Shown one piece after another: positions 1-9,063 of a stretch of DNA of 64,000 nucleotides. This stretch comes from Oenanthe sinensis (lineage: Eukaryota; Streptophyta; Magnoliopsida; Apiales; Apiaceae): the NCBI GenBank assembly GCA_028671895.1, contig CM053799.1, forward strand, positions 45,943,455-46,007,454. The letters run 5' to 3'. Below the pieces are notes generated by a model. That model had not been told where the DNA came from. It saw nothing but the letters and a program-made list of their open reading frames with translations, and made no database searches. The position numbers were made by a program, and so were the translations under genes. Position 1 is the stretch's first letter. The number at the start of each line of letters is the position of its first letter.

Positions 1-322
1 AGTTTGAGAAAACCCTAGCAGTCATACTCTGTATTTTTCACAATAATATTCATACAGTTTTTGCATAAGGTTTTCTGGGCGAACTGAGGTGCAGGTCGCT
101 GTTGAGTGCTATGTATCTGTGGACGAAGTACTCTGTGCTGTTTTATCCTGGAAGTGATATTGCTGCAACCCAACACAGCGTAGTGGGGCAATAATCTCTT
201 CAAGAACAGTCAAGACTTCTAGCAAGGCTTGGCGACTCAGCTGTTCATTGGTTCTTTCAGTGTATGCGTTAAAGCTTCTGTTAGAGCTAAGACTTCTATC
301 TTTTCTCTTGTCATTACAGTTA

Positions 323-392
<70 letters not shown>

Positions 393-500
393 CTCTGCCT
401 TCGTTGTTTGTTTTGTTAATTGGTGTAATCTGCCTGTTCTTGTTAAACTATTTATATAACTGTCCCATTGTTGTGTGTAGTTTTTAATTACGATCCAACA
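1..500 (+). repeat. Copia-1 5' LTR, R-U5 portion
   Basis: This matches 6215-6736 of the 3' LTR and ends at the same TCCAACA terminus. Position 1 corresponds to 6215, about 45 bp downstream of the TATA box seen in the 3' copy, so nearly all of this stretch should be transcribed (R and U5). It contains an AT dinucleotide tract at 326-389, and at 191-205 a 15-mer whose reverse complement occurs just after the LTR (502-516). A 62-codon ORF on the minus strand is not conserved as protein and is ignored. Confidence 0.95.
326..389. repeat. (AT)32 microsatellite in the Copia-1 5' LTR
   Basis: An uninterrupted AT dinucleotide run of 64 nt in the U5 part of the LTR. The 3' LTR copy at 6540-6625 has 86 nt (43 units), so the tract changed by 11 units since insertion. 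It creates Tyr-Ile repeat ORFs that are artefacts. Confidence 0.97.
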
Positions 501-501
501 A

Positions 502-516
502 TCTTGAAGAGATTAT
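502..516 (+). promoter_or_regulatory. Putative primer-binding site complementary to the element's own LTR
   Basis: The 15 nt TCTTGAAGAGATTAT start 2 nt after the LTR end at 500, where a tRNA primer site is expected. They do not resemble the initiator-Met site TGGTATCAGAGC used by the other Copia elements in this window. Their exact reverse complement lies at 191-205 in the same transcript. A primer RNA ending at 205 would pair so that extension runs from 501 into U5, as minus-strand priming requires. The pairing is seen directly; the priming role is inferred. Confidence 0.55.
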
Positions 517-540
517 ATTTATATTTTGTTAATTAACAAG

Positions 541-3500
541 ATGGTTAACGAAACTGAAACTCCTGTTGTTGATGCTACTGGTTCTGGGTCTGGTGTTACT
601 GCATCTGCCATTGATTGGACCACGTACCGCTTCCCACAACCTATTGATCTGTCTGGTATGCCTGATAAGTTCAGTGGTGGTGCTGGCTTTTCTCGTTGGC
701 AGAAAAAGATGAAGTTGTGGTTAACGGTTAAGGGTCTATGGCCGGTGGTGCAGTATGATCCTCCTGTTGTGAATCAAGAGCAGGCTGACTCTGTTAAGGT
801 CTATGCTTTGTGGGCTGAAAAGGATGGAGTGGCAAGGGCTGTCATTTTGGCAGCTTTAGCGAACACTCTATTCGATGTTTATTCATCGGATGCCTTCACT
901 GCTAAACTCTTATGGGAGAAGCTGGACCAAACTCACAATACTGACTCTCAGGGTCTGGAAAAGTATAGTGTGGCAAGGTTCCTTGATTTCAAGCTGGTGG
1001 ATACAAAATCCATGACTGAGCAAGTGCATGAGTTTGAGATGTTGGTACATGCTTTGAAGGAGTCTGGAATGGACCTTCCTGAGAAGTTTCAGGTTATGTC
1101 AGTGATTGAAAAGCTCCCGAAGTCTTGGGAAGAGTTTGCTCTCTCCCTGAAAAGACAGAAAGGAGAGATCACCTGGACTAACTTGATGTTGGACATCTCT
1201 GTGCAGGAACAACACAAGTCCAAACAGGGACATGTGATGCCTGCTGAACATGGGAGTTCGAAAGTGAACGTAGTGACTGTTGGACAGAAAAGAAAGTCTG
1301 TCACTAAGAAGTATAATAACAAGCCTAAAAATGACAAGAACAAGGCTAAGAAACCAAAGACAAACAAACCATGTTGGTCTTGTGGACAGGTTGATCATTG
1401 GAGCAAGGGCTGTCCTGCGAAAAAAGCGAAGAAACCTAATGTGGTAGCACAATCTAATACTGTGCTTGCAACCACTGATGGGCCTGTGGTTAACATGGTT
1501 GTTGGTGAAGTTGTTGCTTCTGAAACCAATGATGGGTATGTTACCTACAACCCTACACTATTTTCCACTTATCTGTCAAATGAATGGTTGATTGATACTG
1601 GAGCTAATGTACATATTTGTACTGATATTACTCTGTTTGTATCTTATCAACAGGTTCAAGGAATGACAGTGACGATGGGGAATGCTAGTGCTGCTCAAGT
1701 ACTTGGAGTAGGAAACGTGGACCTGAAGTTTGCTTCTGGGCGTATTCTATCCCTTACTAGAGTGCATCATGTTCCTGACATTCTTAGAAACATAATAAGT
1801 GGAAGCTGTTTAGTTAAAAATGGTTTCGAACTCTCTTTGAAGTGTAATAAAGTAGTTATTACGCATACTGGTTTATTTTTTGGCAAAGGTTACTTGTCTG
1901 ATGGATTATTTTTAATAAATGTGGAGCCTGTTTTGGGCAGTTTTATTAATGAAAATGTTATTCCTTCTGTGAATTGTGTTGAATCATCTGATTTGTGGCA
2001 CTCACGACTTGGTCATCTAAATTTTGGTGCTCTAAAGAATATGATGAATTTAGAGTTGATTCCAAAATATGCCATTGAAAAGAAATCTAAATGTCAAGTA
2101 TGTGTGACTGCTAAACTAACTAGGAAACCCTTTCATAATATTGTTAGGGATTCAGATGTTTTAGAATTAGTACACACAGACATATGTGAATTTGGTGGTG
2201 TTTTGACTAAGGATAATAAAAGATATTTCATTACCTTTATTGATGATTGTAGTAGATATTGCCATGTTTATTTAATTAAATATAAAGATGAAGCACTTGA
2301 TAAATTCATTATGTATAAAAATGAAGTTGAAACACAAACTGACAAAGTACTTAAACGTTTGAGGTCTGATAGAGGTGGAGAGTATACGGGTACCTCGTTT
2401 AATGAATTTTGCAAAAGCAATGGTATAGTTCATGAGGTAACTCCACCATACACTCCTGAGTCTAATGGGGTGGCAGAACGAAAGAACAGAACTTTTAAAG
2501 ATATGATTAACAGTATGCTAATTAATTCTGGGTTGCCTAAGTACATGTGGGGAGAGGCTCTGAATACGGCTTGCCATATTCTGAACAGAGTCCCTCTGAA
2601 ACATATGGACAAGACACCTTATGAATTATGGAAAGGCAGAAAGGCTAGTTTAAAGTATCTTCGTGTGTGGGGCTGTCTTGCAAAAGTACTTGTCCCTGAA
2701 CACAAGAGAAAGAAACTGGGGCCGAAAACTGTTGATTGCATCTTTCTGGGCTATATTGAAACCACTACCGCTATGAGATTTTTAGTGTTAAAATCTGACA
2801 TAGATGGGATAGTGGCAAACACTATAGTTGAGTTTCGTGATGCAACATTCTTTGAGAATGTGTTCCCTATGCAGACTGGTATACCTCAGGGTATTTCAAA
2901 TGATGATCCCACTCGCACATCGAGTTCCATTCCTGATCATGTGGAAAGGATGACAAATGTGGGGGCGGATCCTGCTAGTAGCTCTACTCCTAACGAAGTA
3001 GAGGAACCTAGAAGGAGTAAGCGTGCAAAGGTAGTCAAGGATTTTGGAAGTGATTTTATCACTTACAATGTCGAGGACGAACCTTTGACTTTCCGGCTGG
3101 CCATGGACTCTTCGGAGTCAAGGCACTGGAAAGGCGCTGTGAAGAGTGAGATCGACTCTATTGTTTCTAACGGAACATGGGAGTTGGTTGATCTCCCTCC
3201 TAGGTGTACTACTATAGGATGTAAGTGGATCTTCAAAAGAAAGATGAACCCGGATGGCTCAATAGATAAGTATAAGGCTAGGCTGGTAGCTAAGGGTTTT
3301 AAGCAGATGGAAGGCATTGACTACTTTGACACATACTCTCCTGTTGCAAGAATGACAACAATTCGAATGCTTATAGCATTGGCTTCCGTACATGGTCTTA
3401 TCATCCATCAAATGGATGTAAAGACAGCTTTTCTTCATGGTGATCTTGAAGAAGAGATTTATATGGATCAGCCTGAGGGATTTGTTGCTTCTGGCAACGA

Positions 3501-4635
3501 GAGGAAAGTTTGTAAGTTAGTCAAGTCTATCTATGGCTTGAAACAAGCTCCTAGAGACTGGCACAAAAAGTTTGATGAAACTGTTTTGACTTCAGAATTT
3601 TTGGTTAATGAAAGTGACAAGTATGTCTACTATAAGGTTAAAGGAAATGAAAAAGTAATCTTGTGCCTGTATGTGGATGACATACTGTTGTTTGGAACCA
3701 ATATTGAGATTATTAACGAGACAAAAAGTTTCTTGAAAAGGCACTTTGAAATGAAGGATATGGGTGCTGCTAATGTAATTCTTGGTATCAAGCTGACTCA
3801 GTCAGCTGATGGAATAACCTTGTCACAATCTCATTATATAGAGAAATCTATACTTGAGAAGTATGGGTATTCAAATTGTAGAATCGCAAGCACACCATAT
3901 GATTCAAAAGTTGTGCTTGTCAAGAATAAGTCAGGTGTTCCTATGTCTCAGTTAAGGTATTCTCAGATTATTGGGAGTTTGCAATATCTTGCTAATGGTA
4001 CTAGACCAGATGTTTCTTATTCTGTGTCTAAGTTAGCTAGATATACAAGCTGTCCAAACAAGACTCATTGGGATGCTCTTGATAGAGTGCTTAGATATCT
4101 GAAAGGCACCATCTACCTTGGTTTGCATTACAGGAGGTTTCCTGGAGTGCTAGAGGGATATAGTGATGCAAGTTGGATAGCTAAGAAATCTGGTTCCAAT
4201 GGAGTGACTGGATACGTATTTACCCTTGCGGGTGGAGCTATATCCTGGAAGTCGGCTAGACAGACTATTATAACTCGGTCTACTTTTGAGGCTGAGTTGT
4301 GTGCACTAGATGCCACGGGAACCGAGGCTGAATGGTTGCATGGACTTATGTCTATGATTCCTGTAGTGAGCCAACCGCTTCCGGCTCTTGCTGTTCATTG
4401 TGATAGCCGTACAACTATCGACAAAATAAACAGTAAGAAGTATAATGTGAAAACCAAGAGACACGTCCAAGTTAGACTAAAGTTTATAAGGGGTTTGATG
4501 TCTGACAGGATCATTGCTATTGAGTTTATTGGAACTCAAGATAACCTGGCTGATCCTTTGACTAAGGGACTTGAGCATGCTGTTGTCCTTAAGTCGAGGT
4601 TGGGGATGGGACTGACAACCCATTGTGAGTCATAA
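541..4635 (+). CDS. Copia-1 gag-pol polyprotein, intact (1,364 aa)
   Basis: A single ORF encodes the capsid-like Gag and the enzymes that copy and integrate the element in virus-like particles. The first ATG is at 541, only 40 bp after the LTR; an upstream in-frame TTG at 526 is not a credible start. In order: a Gag region; a CX2CX4HX4C zinc knuckle (C278-C291); protease DTG at about 352-354; integrase HHCC zinc region starting near H487; integrase catalytic D547, D610 and E646 (D-D-35-E spacing); RT with YVDD at 1044-1047; RNase H with a catalytic Asp near 1209. All expected Copia domains are present without stop or frameshift, so the protein could be functional. The Gag is unlike that of Copia-4 or the sireviruses here, marking a separate lineage that I cannot name with confidence. 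Confidence 0.96.
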   Translation: MVNETETPVVDATGSGSGVTASAIDWTTYRFPQPIDLSGMPDKFSGGAGFSRWQKKMKLWLTVKGLWPVVQYDPPVVNQEQADSVKVYALWAEKDGVARAVILAALANTLFDVYSSDAFTAKLLWEKLDQTHNTDSQGLEKYSVARFLDFKLVDTKSMTEQVHEFEMLVHALKESGMDLPEKFQVMSVIEKLPKSWEEFALSLKRQKGEITWTNLMLDISVQEQHKSKQGHVMPAEHGSSKVNVVTVGQKRKSVTKKYNNKPKNDKNKAKKPKTNKPCWSCGQVDHWSKGCPAKKAKKPNVVAQSNTVLATTDGPVVNMVVGEVVASETNDGYVTYNPTLFSTYLSNEWLIDTGANVHICTDITLFVSYQQVQGMTVTMGNASAAQVLGVGNVDLKFASGRILSLTRVHHVPDILRNIISGSCLVKNGFELSLKCNKVVITHTGLFFGKGYLSDGLFLINVEPVLGSFINENVIPSVNCVESSDLWHSRLGHLNFGALKNMMNLELIPKYAIEKKSKCQVCVTAKLTRKPFHNIVRDSDVLELVHTDICEFGGVLTKDNKRYFITFIDDCSRYCHVYLIKYKDEALDKFIMYKNEVETQTDKVLKRLRSDRGGEYTGTSFNEFCKSNGIVHEVTPPYTPESNGVAERKNRTFKDMINSMLINSGLPKYMWGEALNTACHILNRVPLKHMDKTPYELWKGRKASLKYLRVWGCLAKVLVPEHKRKKLGPKTVDCIFLGYIETTTAMRFLVLKSDIDGIVANTIVEFRDATFFENVFPMQTGIPQGISNDDPTRTSSSIPDHVERMTNVGADPASSSTPNEVEEPRRSKRAKVVKDFGSDFITYNVEDEPLTFRLAMDSSESRHWKGAVKSEIDSIVSNGTWELVDLPPRCTTIGCKWIFKRKMNPDGSIDKYKARLVAKGFKQMEGIDYFDTYSPVARMTTIRMLIALASVHGLIIHQMDVKTAFLHGDLEEEIYMDQPEGFVASGNERKVCKLVKSIYGLKQAPRDWHKKFDETVLTSEFLVNESDKYVYYKVKGNEKVILCLYVDDILLFGTNIEIINETKSFLKRHFEMKDMGAANVILGIKLTQSADGITLSQSHYIEKSILEKYGYSNCRIASTPYDSKVVLVKNKSGVPMSQLRYSQIIGSLQYLANGTRPDVSYSVSKLARYTSCPNKTHWDALDRVLRYLKGTIYLGLHYRRFPGVLEGYSDASWIAKKSGSNGVTGYVFTLAGGAISWKSARQTIITRSTFEAELCALDATGTEAEWLHGLMSMIPVVSQPLPALAVHCDSRTTIDKINSKKYNVKTKRHVQVRLKFIRGLMSDRIIAIEFIGTQDNLADPLTKGLEHAVVLKSRLGMGLTTHCES

Positions 4636-5188
4636 ACAGCGGGAACCCAATACACCTGAGAGGAGATCCCTCGAAGTGTATTCAATGTGGTAATAACAAG
4701 TTGTGAGGGTGATTCAGTAGTACCTCTACTACAAATTTCTAGATACTCACGTATCTGAGTCTTTCCCCTGTAAACCTCAAGAGGTACTGTAACTGCTAGT
4801 TAGCAAGAGTTTTAAGAACTCTGAATGGGGTCAAGTCGTGAGACGAGATGTTGGCAGTATATCTTTGGAGATGCCCAGCTAAGCGAATGTTATTGTGTGG
4901 TCGCAATTAGAGGATAGGGTTATTCCTCGAAGCATTCGCCGAACAGGATCGAGACATGACCATTAACGTCTCAAAGCCGTAGATCGGCACCATAGCCTTT
5001 GACTTGTCGTCGTCTATGGAGTGTGGTTACACACAACGGATAAAGATTCAAGGTGAAACATTCCATCTATATCCGGTAGCCATCGAAGTAGAGGACTTAG
5101 GAGGGTTCAAACCTTGACCGGTACCAACTCTGAAAAGCAAGTCATGAGTAGAATCTGATATGTATTTCTGTATGGATTTGTGGGGGAT
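4636..5188 (+). other. Copia-1 3' untranslated region with polypurine tract
   Basis: A 553 bp non-coding stretch lies between the pol stop and the 3' LTR, longer than in compact Copia elements such as Copia-4, where pol reaches the LTR. No ORF or tandem repeat was recognised. The polypurine tract (TTTGTGGGGGAT, 5177-5188) that primes plus-strand DNA lies directly against the LTR start. Confidence 0.8.
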
Positions 5189-5486
5189 TGTTAGAAAATG
5201 GAAAGTTTGAGACATATTTTATATATGTTCTTGATGTAATTTCCGAAAACTAACGATTGGAAGTTGTTCCTTGATATGAGGACTTAAACTTTCAAGTTTG
5301 GATCTAAGACATTTTCTTAGTGTAATCCATAGATAAATTGAGTAGAAGTTGCTAGTTTGAAATGGGTTAAATGTGTTTGTACCACATTGAATATGTAATA
5401 TGGGTGGAGGTGCTTTATATGTATATATGTGCAAGGGTAGTGTCAACTACTAAGGCATGTGAGTATGCATGGTGTACTAGTGTGCC

Positions 5487-5590
5487 CTCGCGCACACACA
5501 CGCGCGCGCGCCGCCACCGCCTCGCCTCGCCACGCCACGCCACGCCACGCCACGACACGACTCGACTCGACTCGACTCGGGTCGGGTCGA
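5487..5590. repeat. GC-rich compound microsatellite in U3 of Copia-1
   Basis: Successive runs of CA/CG dinucleotides, CACGC pentamers (CGCCA repeats) and CTCGA/GTCGG pentamers form a roughly 100 bp GC-rich, CpG-dense island in otherwise AT-rich U3. Confidence 0.9.
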
Positions 5591-5717
5591 AGGGCGATTT
5601 GGGCGAATGTCTCGGCGTCTCGCGTACGCGAGGCGACCTGGGCGAGGAATTTTATTACATGATTAATTAATTAATTATGATTTTAAATATTATTTTAATA
5701 TGAATATTGAATCAAAG

Positions 5718-6090
5718 TTGTTGTCAGCATAAGTGTAAAAGGTTACTGTCATAAACATGTTACAAAGTTGCTGTCAAGTATTTGAAAACTTACTGTCAGC
5801 ATGAGTGTAAAATGTTACTGTCAAGAACATGTTACAAAGGTGCTGTCGGAGAAACTTACTGTCAGCAAAGGTGCTGTCACAGTTTTACGAAAGTTGCTGT
5901 CAGGAATTTGTAAAAGGTGCTGTCATAGTTTTACGAAAGTTGCTGTCAGGAATTTGTAAAAGGTGCTGTCATAGATTTTGTAAAGGTGCTGTCACAGGAT
6001 TTTGCAAAGGTGCTGTCACAGATTTTGCAAAGGTGCTGTCAACAGAATTTGCAAAGTTGCTGTCACCAGATTTGTAAAGTTGCTGTCATG
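5718..6090 (+). repeat. U3 array of about 17 degenerate CTGTC-motif repeats
   Basis: The core TTGCTGTCA, or its variants GTGCTGTCA and TTACTGTCA, recurs about every 18-30 bp, linked by AAAG/GTAAAAG spacers. Two adjacent copies of a roughly 36 bp unit (GTTGCTGTCAGGAATTTG and following) are nearly identical. The array lies just upstream of the TATA box, where retrotransposon enhancers usually lie. The motifs are seen; enhancer function is inferred. Confidence 0.85.
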
Positions 6091-6162
6091 ACTTAAGCAG
6101 ACTGTAACTGATTCTGAATATTCTATTAAATGCTTTTTAAGTCAGAATAATTACGTTTTATT

Positions 6163-6177
6163 GTATTATATATACAT
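6163..6177 (+). promoter_or_regulatory. Copia-1 LTR core promoter (TATA box)
   Basis: TATTATATATACATA lies downstream of the U3 repeat array. Transcription would start about 30 bp further on, near 6200-6212, equivalent to just before base 1 of this window. No other strong TATA element lies in the right place. Confidence 0.65.
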
Positions 6178-6536
6178 AAAAACGTTGGAGATAGAATGAT
6201 GGAATTTTAACACAAGTTTGAGAAAACCCTAGCAGCCATACTCTGTATTTTCCACAATAATATTCATACAGTTTTTGCATAAGGTTTTCTGGGCGAACTG
6301 AGGTGCAGGTCGCTGTTGAGTGCTACGTATCTGTGGACGAAGTACTCTGCGCTGTTTTATCCTGGAAGTGATATTGCTGCAACCCAACACAGCGTAGTGG
6401 GGCAATAATCTCTTCAAGAACAGTCAAGACTTCTAGCAAGGCTTGGCGACTCAGCTGTTCATTGGTTCTTTCAGTGTATGCGTTAAAGCTTCTGTTAGAG
6501 CTAAGACTTCTATCTTTTCTCTTGTCATTACAGTTA

Positions 6537-6539
<3 letters not shown>

Positions 6540-6625
<86 letters not shown>
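6540..6625. repeat. (AT)43 microsatellite in the Copia-1 3' LTR
   Basis: The 86 nt counterpart of the 64 nt tract at 326-389, and the only length difference between the two LTR copies. Confidence 0.97.
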
Positions 6626-6629
<4 letters not shown>

Positions 6630-6736
6630 TCTGCCTTCGTTGTTTGTTTTGTTAATTGGTGTAATCTGTCTGTTCTTGTTAAACTATTTATATAACTGTC
6701 CCATTGTTGTGTGTAGTTTTTAATTACGATCCAACA

Positions 6737-7784
6737 TGAGCTAGGTATTTTCTACCTTGGATGGGCTATATATTTGATTCTGTATTGTATGGTAGTTGAG
6801 AATCCATATTTCCCTCGTATGCCTGTGAAGGCATTTGATTCAGTCAGAATCATCAATCATCCTTCCTTATTTGATATGGAAATTTAGAATAATTGTTACC
6901 GTCAATTCATCCTTCGTGTGACATTCCAGTTATTCCCTCTTGGTCCCTTTTGGTCCCAAGTTGGTCTTTAAAAAATAAAATAATTTATTTGTGATTTCTT
7001 GAAATTGATAGATGAAATTAACTCTTCATTAGTATCCTTGACTGACATGATGAATTCAATAGACTTACTCTATTGAGAGAATGAACCTAGTAACAGTTTT
7101 GCCTTTTCCAAGTCTGTAGCCTTTTGAGAGAACACAAATGAGCTAACAGTAGTCTCGGTTTATATATTTGAATCAGTTTTCTGGAGATAGAGTTGTTGGT
7201 TCACTCACATAACCAACCTTATCAAATGCACTCAAGGCATTAACTCCCTCATTCTTAAAAACCAGGTATTATGTTTAATGGTAAGAGACATGAATGTGAT
7301 AGTATTTGTGTGTTTGGTTCTAAGATATTGGATAGAGATTGATGTCAATGATTAGGATCTAACTATTAAAAACTATTAGTTGATCAAGCTCATAGATCTT
7401 TCCTAAGACTTCCTCTTGGGGTTTACTTCTAAAAAATGACGTGAAATAAACAGCATAGTTTTATATATGTATAGAGAATTAAAAATATAAAAATAAAGAT
7501 GACAACTTATATTTAAAAATAAAATAAACTCACACACATACACACACATATATATATAGAACTAATGATACCAAAAGTTGAAAACAAAAATAATATAAAA
7601 TATATTTACAGTAAAGATGCCAATTGAATAAACTATACAAAAAAAATAAGGAATTATCTTTTTCATTTTGTTTATTTGTTTTTGATATCTTTAAGAAATA
7701 TATACATTATATTTACAAAGATTGCTTAAAATTAAATATGCAATTTAAAACATCATGCAATAATCAATTCATATTTAACATCCC
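6737..7784. other. AT-rich non-coding stretch, probably SIRE-2 3' region
   Basis: No ORF with recognisable homology was found. It lies between the Copia-1 insertion and the end of SIRE-2 RNase H, so it should be the sequence downstream of pol in that element. An ORF3 like that of SIRE-3 is not detectable. A TATA-rich stretch near 7545-7560 is low complexity. Confidence 0.4.
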
Positions 7785-9063
7785 TAAATCACTAACCAAC
7801 TTAGAGAAAGTGGATTCATTAAGTGGTTTCGTGAAGATGTCAGCAATTTAATCTTCTGTGGGTATAAAATATAACACCACAGTTCCGTTCATGGCATGTT
7901 CTCGGATAAAATGATACCTTATGTATATGTGTTTGGTTCTCGAATGTTATACATGATTATTGGAAATTATTATGGCACTTGTGTTATCGCAAAATATTGG
8001 AATTTTAGTTAGCGCAAGTTCATAATCATTCAGCTGATTCCTTATCCACAAGATCTGTGCACAACAACTACCTGTCGTAATGTATTTTGCTTCAGCTGTC
8101 GAGGTAGATACTGAGTATTATTTCTTATTGTACCAGGAGATCAACCGATGTCCTAGAAACAGATAGCTTCCAAAAGTACTTTTCTTGTCCATCCTGCATC
8201 CTGCATAATCTAAGTCTGAATAGCCTATTAGTTCAAAACCTGTATCTTTAGGGTACCAAATTCTAAGATTTGGTGTACCCTTCAGATATCTAATTTTTTT
8301 TTAATGGCTATAAGATGAGATTATCTAGGATAAGACTGAAATTGTGCACATAAGCATGTTGCAAACATTATGTCAGGTCTACTTGCAGTTAAGTATAATA
8401 ATGAGCCTATCATACCTCTGTAGCTTGTGATATCAACTTTTTTACCAGTTTCATCTTTGTCAAGCTTGGTGGCTGTTGGCATTGGGGTTTTTGCCGGTGA
8501 AGAATCTTCTAGACTGTATTTTCTCAGAAGATCTCTTATGTACTTTGATTGGCAAATAAAAATCTCATCTTTCTTTTACTTCACTTGGAGTTCAAGGAAG
8601 AATAACTGCTCACCCATCATGTTCATCTCATACCTACTCTGCATCAACTTAGCAAATCTCTTGCACAAGTTTTTGTTAGTAGAACCAAATATAATATCGT
8701 CAACATAAACTTGGACAAATATCATATCTTTATTATGTAATTTATAAAAGAGATTTTTATCTATGACACCTCTAATAAAACCATTTTCTAGTAAAAACTC
8801 AGAAAGAGTGTCATACCATGTCCTCGGTGCTTGCTTGAGTCCATGAGGGATTTGAATAGAAAATATACAAAATCAGCAAACTCTGGATTTTCAAAGCCAG
8901 GGGGCTGCTCCACATATACTTCCTCTTCTAACTCTCCATTCAGAAAGACACTCTTCACATCCATTTGATAAACTTTGAAATTAGAGTGTGTTGCGAATGC
9001 TAGAAATATTCTGATAGCTTCAAGTCTTGCAACTAGTGCGTAGGTCCCATCATAATCAATTCC
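7785..9063 (-). pseudogene. SIRE-2 pol: RT and RNase H, degenerate
   Basis: Translation of the minus strand gives Copia RT, including the YVDDIIFGS active-site motif near 8690-8720 and the sirevirus stretch YRGMIGSLLYL near 8410-8440. RNase H follows, ending in the ADIFTKPL-type motif near 7825-7850. Reading is broken by several stops (for example after the LQVK motif near 8575) and a frameshift in the GLKQAP region near 8840. It is the 3' part of a reverse transcriptase no longer able to be made. Confidence 0.85.

Larger units (their letters stand above)
1..6736 (+). mobile_element. Copia-1: near-complete Ty1/Copia LTR retrotransposon (5' end outside window)
   Basis: Bases 1-500 and 6215-6736 are direct copies of the same sequence, so the window opens inside the 5' LTR. 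The internal region (501-5188) holds one uninterrupted gag-pol ORF in the order protease, integrase, RT, RNase H, which defines Ty1/Copia. The 3' LTR starts TGTTAGAA at 5189 and ends TCCAACA at 6736, with short inverted ends. The shared LTR part differs by six transitions over about 436 aligned bases, plus a length change in an AT microsatellite, so the insertion is young. The element sits in the 3' region of the minus-strand SIRE-2. The left target-site copy is outside the window; the right flank begins TGAGC. Confidence 0.95.
5189..6736 (+). repeat. Copia-1 3' LTR (1,548 bp)
   Basis: Begins TGTTAGAA directly after the polypurine tract and ends TCCAACA. U3 (5189 to about 6200) holds a GC-rich low-complexity block (5487-5590), an array of CTGTC motifs (5718-6090) and a TATA box. 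R-U5 repeats bases 1-500. Differences from the 5' copy are all C/T transitions plus the longer AT tract at 6540-6625. Confidence 0.95.

Noticed and set aside
229..487. Two plus-strand ORFs of Tyr-Ile repeats, and their copies at 6443-6695
   Set aside because: They are translations of the AT microsatellite in the LTR; one uses a TTG start. Not genes.
526..540. In-frame upstream start (TTG at 526) for the Copia-1 polyprotein
   Set aside because: TTG is not a normal plant start codon; the first ATG at 541 gives the expected Gag N-terminus.
5829..6077. Cys/Leu-rich plus-strand ORF
   Set aside because: It is a by-product of the CTGTC motif array in the Copia-1 U3.
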